Assembly (NCBI GenBank): GCA_001314685.1
Contig: LJNT01000083.1
Span: 1 to 38,097 of the forward strand
Direction: 5' to 3'
Source of the DNA: Rhodobacteraceae bacterium HLUCCA09
GTDB taxonomy: Bacteria; Pseudomonadota; Alphaproteobacteria; Rhodobacterales; Rhodobacteraceae
DNA length: 38,097 bases
Part shown: piece by piece, positions 17,983 through 26,430 of the stretch
How the letters are laid out: each line of letters opens with the position of its first letter
How positions within the stretch are numbered: the stretch's first letter is position 1
The notes under the pieces: model-generated
Seen by the model: only the letters and a program-made list of their open reading frames with translations
What the model was told of the DNA's origin: nothing
Databases searched by the model: none
Made by a program: the position numbers and the translations under genes

Positions 17983-18992
17983 TTGCCGAGATCGCCCGCC
18001 GCCTCGCCTTCCTGCCGGTCACGCTGTTCGTGGTGGCCACGCTCGTCTTCCTCGCGCTGCGCGCGCTGCCCGGCTCGACGGTCGACATGCTCGCCTCGTC
18101 CTTCTCGACGGCCGGGCTGCGCGACCAGCTGATCGCCCAGCTCGGCCTCGACCAGCCGCTGTGGAAGCAATACCTCATCTACGTCGGCGACCTCGTCCGC
18201 GGCGACCTCGGCCGCTCGTTCATCACGGGCCGGGACGTGGCGACCATGGTTGGCGAGACGCTGCCGGTGACGATCGAGCTCGCCGTCGCCTCGCTCGTGG
18301 TGATGATGGTCGTCGGCCTCGGCATGGGGCTTGCCGCCGCCGCGCGGCCCGGCTCGCTGCTCGACGGGGCGCTGCGCTTCGTCGCCATGACGCTCTTCGC
18401 GCTGCCGTGGTTCTGGTTCGGCATCCTGATGATCGTGGTCTTCTCGCTCTGGCTGGGCTGGCTGCCGGCCTTTGGGCGGCTGCCCTCGTCGGTCACCTAC
18501 GAGCCGGTGACGAACTTCGTGCTCATCGACGCGATCCTGACCGGCCGGCCCGAACTGATCGGGCCGTGGCTGGCGCACCTGACGCTGCCGGCGCTGACCG
18601 TCGGGCTGACCACCGCGGGCATGCTGATGCGGCTGGCCCGCGCCGGAGTGATCGAGACGGCCCGGCTCGACTTCGTGCGCTCGGCGCGGATGAAGGGCGT
18701 GCCGCCGGGGCGCGTGTTCTTCCGCCACGTGCTGCGCAACGCGGCGCTCGGCATCCTCACCGTGATCGGCCTGCAATTCGGCGCGATGCTCGGCGGATCG
18801 GTCGTGGCCGAGGTCGTCTTCGGCTATCCCGGTATCGGGCGCATGATGGTCGACGCCGTGCTGACCCGCGACTACGCCGTGGCGCAGGGCGCCGCGCTGG
18901 TGCTGGCCGTGCTCTACGTGCTGGTCAACCTCGTGACCGACCTCGCCTATCGCTGGGCCGATCCGCGCCTGCGGCGGGAGCCGGGCCGATGA
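17979..18992 (+). CDS. Peptide-type ABC transporter permease (DppB-like)
   Basis: RRLAFLPVTLFVVATLVFLALRALPGSTVDML...YVGDLVRGDLGRSFITGRDVATMVGETLPVTIELA...FVRSARMKGVPPGRVFFRHVLRNAALGILTVIGLQFG...VVFGYPGIGRMMVDAV. Confidence 0.92.
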   Translation: MIAEIARRLAFLPVTLFVVATLVFLALRALPGSTVDMLASSFSTAGLRDQLIAQLGLDQPLWKQYLIYVGDLVRGDLGRSFITGRDVATMVGETLPVTIELAVASLVVMMVVGLGMGLAAAARPGSLLDGALRFVAMTLFALPWFWFGILMIVVFSLWLGWLPAFGRLPSSVTYEPVTNFVLIDAILTGRPELIGPWLAHLTLPALTVGLTTAGMLMRLARAGVIETARLDFVRSARMKGVPPGRVFFRHVLRNAALGILTVIGLQFGAMLGGSVVAEVVFGYPGIGRMMVDAVLTRDYAVAQGAALVLAVLYVLVNLVTDLAYRWADPRLRREPGR

Positions 18993-19975
18993 CCGGGGCG
19001 CTGCTCGAGGTCGAGGGCCTGTCGGTCGCCTTCGGCCCTCCGGGCGCCCGGCTGTCGGCTGTCGAGGGCGTGTCGTTCGCGGTCGCGCCCGGCGAGATCG
19101 TGGCGCTGGTGGGCGAGTCCGGCTCGGGCAAGTCGGCCACGGCGATGGCGCTGGCGCGGCTGAACGAGGGGCCGGGCACGAAGCTCTCGGGACGGGTCGC
19201 GCTTTCGGGGCGTGACGTGCTGGCGATGGGGGGCGCGGCCCTGCGCGACCTGCGGGGCCGGGGCATCGCCATGGTCTTCCAGGACGCGGCCGCATCGCTC
19301 AACCCCTGCGAGACGGTGGGCGACCAGATCGCGGAATCGATCGTCGTGCACGGGCGGGGCGGCTGGCGCGCGGCGCGGGCACGCGCGGTGGAGCTTCTGG
19401 CCGAGGTCGGCCTGCCGGAGCCTGCGCGCCGGGCGGGCCTCTACCCGCACGAACTGTCCGGCGGGCAGCGACAGCGGGCGATGATCGCGCTGGCGCTCGC
19501 CTGCGACCCGGCGCTCCTGATCGCCGATGAACCGACCACCGCGCTCGACGTGACGATCCAGGCGCAGATCCTCGCCCTGCTCAGGCGCCTTGTCGCCGCC
19601 CGCGACATGGGGCTGCTGCTCATCACCCACGATCTCGGCGTGGTCGCGGGCATGGCCGACCGGGTGCTGGTGATCTATTCCGGCCGGATCGTCGAGTCGG
19701 CCTCGGTCGAGGCGCTCTTCGCCGCCCCCCGCCACCCCTACACGCGCGATCTGATCGACACCGCCGCGGCGGAGCCGGACGCGACCGGGCGCCTTGCCGC
19801 CATTCCCGGCGCGCCGCCCCGGCTGGGCGCCCGGCCCGCGGGCTGCGCCTACGCGCCCCGCTGCCGCCGCGCGACCGAAGGCTGCCGCAAAGAGCAGCCG
19901 CCGCTCGCGCCCCTCGGCGCCGGTCTCGCCGCCTGCTTCCATCCCGTGCCCGGTCCGGGGGAGGGCGGGCGGTGA
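18989..19975 (+). CDS. Peptide-type ABC transporter ATP-binding protein (DppD-like)
   Basis: Walker [13 protein letters not shown]; signature [16 protein letters not shown]; Walker [16 protein letters not shown]-terminal [14 protein letters not shown]. Confidence 0.93.
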   Translation: MTGALLEVEGLSVAFGPPGARLSAVEGVSFAVAPGEIVALVGESGSGKSATAMALARLNEGPGTKLSGRVALSGRDVLAMGGAALRDLRGRGIAMVFQDAAASLNPCETVGDQIAESIVVHGRGGWRAARARAVELLAEVGLPEPARRAGLYPHELSGGQRQRAMIALALACDPALLIADEPTTALDVTIQAQILALLRRLVAARDMGLLLITHDLGVVAGMADRVLVIYSGRIVESASVEALFAAPRHPYTRDLIDTAAAEPDATGRLAAIPGAPPRLGARPAGCAYAPRCRRATEGCRKEQPPLAPLGAGLAACFHPVPGPGEGGR

Positions 19976-20985
19976 GCGCGCCGCTGCTTACGCTCGACGG
20001 CCTGTCGGTGCGCTACCGCGTCCGCCACGGGTTCGGCCACCGGGAGATCGCCGCGCTCAGGCCCACGAGCCTCGATGTCCGGCGCGGCGAGACCCTGGCC
20101 GTGGTGGGCGAGAGCGGATCGGGCAAGACGACGCTTGGCCGGGCAATGCTGCGCCTGGTAGAGCCCACGGAAGGGCGTATCCTGCACGAGGGCACCGATC
20201 TGACGACGCTCTCTGTCCGCAGGATGCGGCGGCTGCGCCCGCGCTTCCAGATGGTCTTCCAGGACCCCTACGGGTCGCTCAACCCGCGCCACCGCGTCGG
20301 CACGATCCTGGCCGACGTGCTGGGCCATGTCGGCGTGCCGCGGGTCGAGCGCGGGGAGCGCGCCGCCGCCCTGCTCGCCGATGTGGGCCTCGACCGGGAT
20401 ACTCTCGATCGCTTCCCCTCCGCCTTTTCCGGTGGCCAGCGCCAGCGCATCGCCATCGCGCGTGCGCTCGCCGCCGGGCCAGAGCTGGTGGTGGCCGACG
20501 AGCCGATCTCGGCGCTCGACGTCTCGATCCAGGCGCAGATCGTCAACCTGCTGGTCGAGCTGAAGCGCGAGCGGGGCCTCACGCTCGTCTTCATCTCGCA
20601 CGACCTCGACATGGTCGCCGCCATCGCCGACCGCATCGCCGTGATGTATTTCGGCGAGGTGGTCGAGCTCGGCGACGCCGCCACTCTCGCGGCTGCGCCC
20701 GCCCACCCCTACACGGCGATGCTGCTCGCCAGCCAGCCGAGGCCCGACGTCGCCGCCGCCCGTGCCACGATCGCCGCCGCCGCGGAGGCGCCGGCGGCCG
20801 ACCTGCCGAGCCAGCTCGACCCGCCCCTGGGCTGCCCCTTCCGCAGCCGCTGCCCCCGCGCGCTCGAGCGCTGCGCCGCGGAGCCCCCAGTGCTGACATC
20901 GACCGGCCGCGGCGGGCTGGCCGCCTGCCACAATCCGGTCCCCGCCGCCGAAAACCACCCGAAGAGAGGAGCTGTCCGCGCATGA
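19972..20985 (+). CDS. Peptide-type ABC transporter ATP-binding protein (DppF-like)
   Basis: GESGSGKTTLGRAML, VFQDPYGSLNPRHRVG, FSGGQRQRIAIARALAAGPELVVADEPISALDVSIQAQ, CPFRSRCPRALERC. Confidence 0.93.
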   Translation: MSAPLLTLDGLSVRYRVRHGFGHREIAALRPTSLDVRRGETLAVVGESGSGKTTLGRAMLRLVEPTEGRILHEGTDLTTLSVRRMRRLRPRFQMVFQDPYGSLNPRHRVGTILADVLGHVGVPRVERGERAAALLADVGLDRDTLDRFPSAFSGGQRQRIAIARALAAGPELVVADEPISALDVSIQAQIVNLLVELKRERGLTLVFISHDLDMVAAIADRIAVMYFGEVVELGDAATLAAAPAHPYTAMLLASQPRPDVAAARATIAAAAEAPAADLPSQLDPPLGCPFRSRCPRALERCAAEPPVLTSTGRGGLAACHNPVPAAENHPKRGAVRA

Positions 20986-21713
20986 TCATCGACGCCTACA
21001 ACAACATCTGGCAGGCCGGTCAGAACTCCGACTACCTGACCGCCGAGACCTATTCCGTCGAGATGATGCTGAAGGACATGGACGCGGCCGGCGTCGACAT
21101 GGCCGTGGGCTGCTCGCTCGGCCAGATGATCGACAACGACTACACCGCGAGCGTCGGCCGCAAGTATCCCGACCGGATCATCCCCTTCGGACAGGTCAAC
21201 GCGCGCGACGCCGACGCCGCCGACCGGATCAGGAGCGACCACGACGCCCACGGCTTCAAGGGGCTGAAGCTGCACCCGGTGCTGCACGGCTACCATGTGG
21301 TCGATCACGGCCTGCTCGACCCCATCTTCGAGGTCTGCGCCGAGCGGGGCATGATGGTGCTGTTCAACGCCCTCGACGATGCGTTCATCCATCCGCTCGG
21401 CATCGAGGAGATCGCGAAGCATCACCCGACCGTGCCCACGCTGATCGCCCACATGGGCACGGTCTGGAACGTGGGCGAGGCGATCCTCGTGGCCAAGCGC
21501 ACGCCCAACATCTATCTCGAGACGTCCTCGACCCAGCTCATCGAGGTGCGCATGGCCTACCGCGACCTCGGGCCGGAGAAGATCATCATGGGCACCGACT
21601 GGCCGGGCAGCGACTTCGAGTTGGAGCGACTGAAGATCGCCAAGTCGGTCGAAGACCCCGAGCACCGCGCGATGATCGAGGGCGGCAATCTGGCTCGCCT
21701 GCTCGGGCTGTGA
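20982..21713 (+). CDS. Amidohydrolase-2 (TIM-barrel) family protein lacking the N-terminal HxH metal motif
   Basis: MIIDAYNNIWQAGQNSDYLTAETYSVEMMLKDMDAAGVDMAVG...HGFKGLKLHPVLHGY...PTLIAHMGTVWNVGEAILVAKRTPNIYLETSS...IIMGTDWPGSDFELERLKI. The usual D-x-H-x-H is D-A-Y-N-N. Confidence 0.85.
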   Translation: MIIDAYNNIWQAGQNSDYLTAETYSVEMMLKDMDAAGVDMAVGCSLGQMIDNDYTASVGRKYPDRIIPFGQVNARDADAADRIRSDHDAHGFKGLKLHPVLHGYHVVDHGLLDPIFEVCAERGMMVLFNALDDAFIHPLGIEEIAKHHPTVPTLIAHMGTVWNVGEAILVAKRTPNIYLETSSTQLIEVRMAYRDLGPEKIIMGTDWPGSDFELERLKIAKSVEDPEHRAMIEGGNLARLLGL

Positions 21714-23131
21714 GCGAAACGGTCCGCTCCGCCGCGATCTGGCCCCGCCCCTGGGCCGGGCCGCCCCAGGCGGGCGGTGCCGTTGTGGTCGAGGCGGGCC
21801 GCGTGACGGCGGTGGAGGCGGGGGCGCCTTCGGGCGACCTGCTGCTGGTTCCCGGCCTCGTGAACGCGCACGACCACGGACGGGGCCTCTTGCCTTTGGC
21901 GATGGGCGCCCCCGACGGCCCGCTCGAGGCGTGGCTGTGGGATCTGTGGCGCACGCCGGCGACCGACCCCTACCTGACCGCGCTGGTCGCCTTCGGGCGG
22001 ATGGCGCTGTCGGGCGTGACGACGGTCGTCCACAACCACCTGCCGCAGGGGCCGGACATGGTGGCCGAGGCGAAAGCCGTCGCCCGGGCGGCACGTGACG
22101 TCGGGCTGCGGCTGGCCTTCGTCGCCCCGGTGCTCGACCGCAACCTCGCCGGCTACGACGGCGGCGCAGCGGTCGAGGCCGCGCTCGCGGCTCGGGACTG
22201 GCAGGCGATCCGCGCCGCGCAGGCGCAGCCGCCGGTGGAAGAGCAGATCGCCGCGGTGCGCGAGGTGGCGGGCGCGATCGACGGGCCGGGCATCGTCACC
22301 CAGTTCGGCCCGCCGGGGCCGCAATGGCTGTCGGAGGCCGGCTGGCAGGCGGTGGGCGAAGCCGCGGCCGGGGGCTGGCGCAGCCATGTTCACCTGCTGG
22401 AGACGCGCCTTCAGCGCGACTGGCTCGATGCCGAATGCCCCGAGGGTGCAGCTGCCTTCTTCGCCCGCGCGGGCCTGCTGAACGAGCGGCTCACCGTGGC
22501 CCACGGCGTGTTCCTGCGCCGGGACGAGATCGCGGCGCTGGCCGACGCCGGAGCGACGCTCGCGCTCAACACCAGCTCCAACCTGCGCCTCGCCTCCGGG
22601 GTGGCCGACGGAGCGGCACTGGCGGCGGCGGGTATCCGCCTCGGCGTCGGGCTCGACGGGATGGCGCTCGACGATGAGTCCGACATGCTGCGCGAAGTGC
22701 GGCTGACCGCCATGCTGCTCGGCCCGCGCCGCTTCGACACGCCCGGCCTGTCGCGCGAGGCGGTACTGCGCGCGGCCTTCTCGGACGGGCGCGTGGCGTT
22801 CGACGGCGCCGCCGCGCCGGGGCTCGTCGCGGGCGCCGAGGCCGACACGATCGGCCTGTCGCTCTCCGCCTTCGCCGGCGACCGGGTGGACGACGCGCCC
22901 GAGACGCTCGCCGCGCTCGCCCTCGGCCGGTGGCGCCGCGAGGCGGTGCGCGAGGTGCGGGTCGCCGGCCGCCGGATCGTGGCAGAGGGGCTACTGACCG
23001 GCATCGATCTGCCCGCGGCCGAAGCGGAGCTGACCGCGCAGGCCCGCGCCGACCGCACCGAAGCGCCGCCGCCCGGCTGGATCGCGCAGGCGCGTGCGGC
23101 GCGCGTGCGGGCCGCCTCGGGGGGGCGCTGA
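21710..23131 (+). CDS. TRZ/ATZ-type amidohydrolase (cytosine deaminase/chlorohydrolase superfamily)
   Basis: VPGLVNAHDHGRGLLPL (HxH present), TTVVHNHLPQG, RSHVHLLET, RLTVAHGVFLRRDEIAALADAGATLALNTSSNLRLASGV, GLDGMALDDESDMLREVRL. Confidence 0.88.
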   Translation: MSETVRSAAIWPRPWAGPPQAGGAVVVEAGRVTAVEAGAPSGDLLLVPGLVNAHDHGRGLLPLAMGAPDGPLEAWLWDLWRTPATDPYLTALVAFGRMALSGVTTVVHNHLPQGPDMVAEAKAVARAARDVGLRLAFVAPVLDRNLAGYDGGAAVEAALAARDWQAIRAAQAQPPVEEQIAAVREVAGAIDGPGIVTQFGPPGPQWLSEAGWQAVGEAAAGGWRSHVHLLETRLQRDWLDAECPEGAAAFFARAGLLNERLTVAHGVFLRRDEIAALADAGATLALNTSSNLRLASGVADGAALAAAGIRLGVGLDGMALDDESDMLREVRLTAMLLGPRRFDTPGLSREAVLRAAFSDGRVAFDGAAAPGLVAGAEADTIGLSLSAFAGDRVDDAPETLAALALGRWRREAVREVRVAGRRIVAEGLLTGIDLPAAEAELTAQARADRTEAPPPGWIAQARAARVRAASGGR

Positions 23132-23910
23132 TGCGGGGCGTGGTCCCGATCCGCGACGGCAGCTTCGCGTTCGACCCGCGCCTGATGCCGGGCGTCCGCG
23201 CCGCGCCCGACGAGGCCGCGCGCCTGCTGGGCGCCGAGGCGCTGCAAGAGGCAATCGAGGTGCCCGTGTGGTGCTACCTGGTCCAGACGGAGGACGGCCC
23301 CGCCCTGGTCGATACCGGGGGCGGCGCGCTGATGGGCGCGGGCTTCGGCGCGCTGGCAGGGCGTCTGGCCGCGCTGGGCATCGCCCTGGCCGAGATCCGC
23401 ACAGTGTGGCTCACCCACCTGCACGGCGATCATTGCGGCGGCCTGCTCGGCCCCGACGGCGCTGCGGCCTTCCCCGAGGCCCGCATCGCGCTGCCCGAGG
23501 CCGAGGCCGCCTTCTGGCTCGATGCCGCGCCGCCCGCGCCCCTGCGCCCCATCGCCGAGGACGCCCGCCGCGCCCTCGCTCCCTATGCCGGCCGCATCGC
23601 CCGGGTGCGCGAGGGCGACCGCGTCGGCCCGGCGGTCGCGCAGGCCGCGCCCGGCCATACGGCCGGTCACACTGCTTGGGTGTTCGAGGATCACGACGCG
23701 CTTGCGGCGGGCGACATCTTCCACGTCCCCGCCCTTCAACTGGCTCGGCCCGACTGGTCGACCGACTGGGACCACGACGCCGCCGCCGCCACGCATGCCC
23801 GGCAGGCGCTGACGCGCCGCGCCGCCGACCGGGGCTGGGCGCTGCTGACGGGCCATGGCGGCCCGCTCGCCCCCGGCCCCGAGGGCTGGGCGCCCATCCG
23901 ACCGGAGTGA
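23131..23910 (+). CDS. MBL-fold metallohydrolase
   Basis: VWLTHLHGDHCGGLLG (HxHxDH), APGHTAGHTAWV, GDIFHVPAL, TGHGGP. Confidence 0.9.
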   Translation: MRGVVPIRDGSFAFDPRLMPGVRAAPDEAARLLGAEALQEAIEVPVWCYLVQTEDGPALVDTGGGALMGAGFGALAGRLAALGIALAEIRTVWLTHLHGDHCGGLLGPDGAAAFPEARIALPEAEAAFWLDAAPPAPLRPIAEDARRALAPYAGRIARVREGDRVGPAVAQAAPGHTAGHTAWVFEDHDALAAGDIFHVPALQLARPDWSTDWDHDAAAATHARQALTRRAADRGWALLTGHGGPLAPGPEGWAPIRPE

Positions 23911-23913
23911 CCG

Positions 23914-25968
23914 ATGACCCTTGAGACCTTCGCACGCGCGGGCGACGGCCTGCTCTGCCGCATCGGCAGCGAGACCCTGACGCTCACGCCCCTGGGCGAC
24001 GGCGCCATCCGCGTCCGCGCCACGCGCAACCGCGCCTTCGACGACGACCTTCCGAGCGGCCTGCTCGACCCGCCACCCGAGGCCAGGGGCGCGCGCGCCG
24101 AGATCGACGGCGACACGGCCACCGTCACCAATGGCCGCCTGCGGGCGGTGGCGCGGCGCGTGCCGCGCGGGCTGCACCCGACGGTCGAGCTTTCGTTCGC
24201 CGACACCGAGACGGGCGAGGTGCTGCTGAAGGAGGAGATGCCGCACATCCTCTTCCCCGACACGCGGCACTACGCCGCCGAGGAGGGCGCGCTCTGGCGG
24301 ATCGAGACATGCTTCGCCGCGCATGAGGGCGAGCGCTTCCACGGCCTCGGCCAGCACCAGCACGGGCGGTTCGACCAGAAGGGCTGCGTGATCGACCTCG
24401 TGCAGATGAACACCGAGGTGGTGATCCCCTTCCTCGTCTCCTCGCGCGGCTACGGGCTGATCTGGAACGCCCCCGGAACGGGCCGGGTGGAACTGGCCGA
24501 AAACCGCACGCGCTGGGTGCTCGATGCCGCGCCGCAGCTCGACTACGTGGTGCTCGCCGGGCCGGCGCCCGCCGACATCCTGCGCCGCTACGCCGGGCTT
24601 ACCGGCCACCCCCCGATGATGCCCGACTGGGCCATGGGCTTCTGGCAGTGCAAGCTGCGCTATGCCACGCAGGACGAGGTGCTGGCCGTCGCCCGCGAGC
24701 ACAAGCGCCGCGGCCACCCGATCGACGTGCTCGTGATCGACTTCTTCAACTGGACGAAGGGCGGCGAGTGGCGGATCGACCCCGACGCCTTCCCCGACCC
24801 TGCCGGCATGGTGCGCGCGCTGGAGGAGATGGGCATCACCCCGATGATCTCGGTCTGGCCGGCGGTGAACGCCAATGCCGAAAATTTCGCCGAGATGCGC
24901 GACGCAGGCTTCCTGATCGAGCACCGCCGTGGCGTGCAGGCGTCGTCGGTCTTTCTCGACGCGCATTCCGAGGGGCGCATGCCGCTGTCCTTCTACGACG
25001 CGACGAACCCCGAGGCGCGCGCCTATCACTGGGCGCGGGTGCGCGATGGCTACGGCCGCCACGGCTTCCGCGCCTTCTGGCTCGATGCGAACGAGCCCGA
25101 GGTCTATCCGACGCATCCCGACAACATGCGCTACCATGCGGGCGCCGGCCGGGCCGTCTACAATGCCTATCCCGCGCTTCACCAGCAGGGCTATGCCGAG
25201 CATATGGAGGCGGACGGCATCGGCGATGGCCTGATGCTCTCGCGCTCGGCCTGGCTCGGCAGCCAGCGCCACCCGGTCGTCGTGTGGTCGGGCGACGTGC
25301 ACTCGACTTTCGCCGATCTCGCCCGCCAGATCCGGGCGGGGCTCAACATGGCGATGTCGGGGATCCCCTGGTGGACGACCGACATCGGCGGCTTCAAGGG
25401 CGGCGACATCCGGGATCCGGCCTTCCACGAGCTGCTGATCCGCTGGTTCCAGTTCGGCGTGTTCTGCCCGGTCTTCCGCCTGCACGGCTTCCGGCAGGAT
25501 TCGGAAGGAGACCCTCGCCTCGGGCGCGACTTCCGCGCCGGGGGGGCGGCGAACGAGGTCTGGTCGTTCGGGCCCGAGGTCGAGCGGCATCTGGCGGCCT
25601 GCCTGCATCTGCGCGAGCGCCTGCGCCCCTACATCCGCGACCAGATGCGCCGCACGCACGAAACCGGCCTGCCGCCGATGCGGCCGCTCCTCGTCGACTT
25701 CCCCGACGATCCGGGAGCCGCCGGGATCGACGACCAGTTGATGTTCGGCGACGCGCTGCTCGTGGCCCCTGTTCTGGAGCACGGCGCGCGGGAGAGGGGC
25801 GTCTACCTCCCCCACGGCTGCGACTGGCGCGATCTCCGCGACAGCGCGATCCACGCCGGCGGCAGGCGCGTCGTCGCGCCCGCGCCGCTCGAGCACATGC
25901 CGGTCTTCGTGCGCACCGATGTTGAGCCTCCCCTCACGGAGCGCTTCGATCCGACGGGGCGAGCATAG
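23914..25968 (+). CDS. Glycoside hydrolase family 31 (alpha-glucosidase/alpha-xylosidase-like)
   Basis: PPMMPDWAMGFWQCKLRYATQDEVLAVAREHKRRGHPIDVLVIDFFNW, nucleophile region FRAFWLDANEPEV, acid/base region VVVWSGDVHSTF, MSGIPWWTTDIGGF, FQFGVFCPVFRLHG. Confidence 0.9.
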   Translation: MTLETFARAGDGLLCRIGSETLTLTPLGDGAIRVRATRNRAFDDDLPSGLLDPPPEARGARAEIDGDTATVTNGRLRAVARRVPRGLHPTVELSFADTETGEVLLKEEMPHILFPDTRHYAAEEGALWRIETCFAAHEGERFHGLGQHQHGRFDQKGCVIDLVQMNTEVVIPFLVSSRGYGLIWNAPGTGRVELAENRTRWVLDAAPQLDYVVLAGPAPADILRRYAGLTGHPPMMPDWAMGFWQCKLRYATQDEVLAVAREHKRRGHPIDVLVIDFFNWTKGGEWRIDPDAFPDPAGMVRALEEMGITPMISVWPAVNANAENFAEMRDAGFLIEHRRGVQASSVFLDAHSEGRMPLSFYDATNPEARAYHWARVRDGYGRHGFRAFWLDANEPEVYPTHPDNMRYHAGAGRAVYNAYPALHQQGYAEHMEADGIGDGLMLSRSAWLGSQRHPVVVWSGDVHSTFADLARQIRAGLNMAMSGIPWWTTDIGGFKGGDIRDPAFHELLIRWFQFGVFCPVFRLHGFRQDSEGDPRLGRDFRAGGAANEVWSFGPEVERHLAACLHLRERLRPYIRDQMRRTHETGLPPMRPLLVDFPDDPGAAGIDDQLMFGDALLVAPVLEHGARERGVYLPHGCDWRDLRDSAIHAGGRRVVAPAPLEHMPVFVRTDVEPPLTERFDPTGRA

Positions 25969-26060
25969 CCCGGTAGATCAAGGTCCCGACCCGGGCGACC
26001 CCGGTCACCTGAAGAGCCTCGGACTCGAGATCCTTGAACGGACCGGCTACCTGCAGGTCT

Positions 26061-26078
26061 CGAGCTCTCGCGAGCTCG
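26061..26078. repeat. Inverted repeat between GH31 and rpoN-like genes
   Basis: CGAGCTC-TCGC-GAGCTCG, perfect 7-bp stem. No clear T-tract, so a terminator role is uncertain. Confidence 0.5.
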
Positions 26079-26370
26079 GGCTTCGCGTTTCCGATCCCCC
26101 TGCTTGTTCTTCGTTCCCCAGGGCAACTCTACCGCTCCCGCTGGACGGCTTCGGCAAGGCCGCTTCACCGCCGGTTCCTGCAAAGGCGCCGACCACGGGA
26201 AACGCCGCCTGACACGCCCGCTTGGGTCGCGCGACGGCCGCTCTTCCCGACCTGCGCGCCGGACGCGCTCGTCCGGCCGTTGAGGGCTGCGGGTTGTCGC
26301 CGGCTTGACGAATCCGCAGCGATGACCTCCTGCATGTGCACCCTAGGTCACAGTTGAAAGGCGCTGGAAA

Positions 26371-26403
26371 CCGCAGTTGAGTTGCGGCGGCATGACTATG
26401 CCG
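26371..26403. repeat. Two adjacent inverted repeats upstream of the rpoN-like gene
   Basis: CCGCA-GTTGAGT-TGCGG (26371-26387) directly followed by CGGCAT-GACT-ATGCCG (26388-26403), 27 nt before the ATG. Confidence 0.5.
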
Positions 26404-26430
26404 GAAGCGTGAGCCCGGGGCGCGAGCGAG

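Noticed and set aside
22411-25896. 1161-aa minus-strand ORF
   Set aside because: Antisense shadow of the ATZ amidohydrolase, MBL and GH31 genes, which have clear family motifs.
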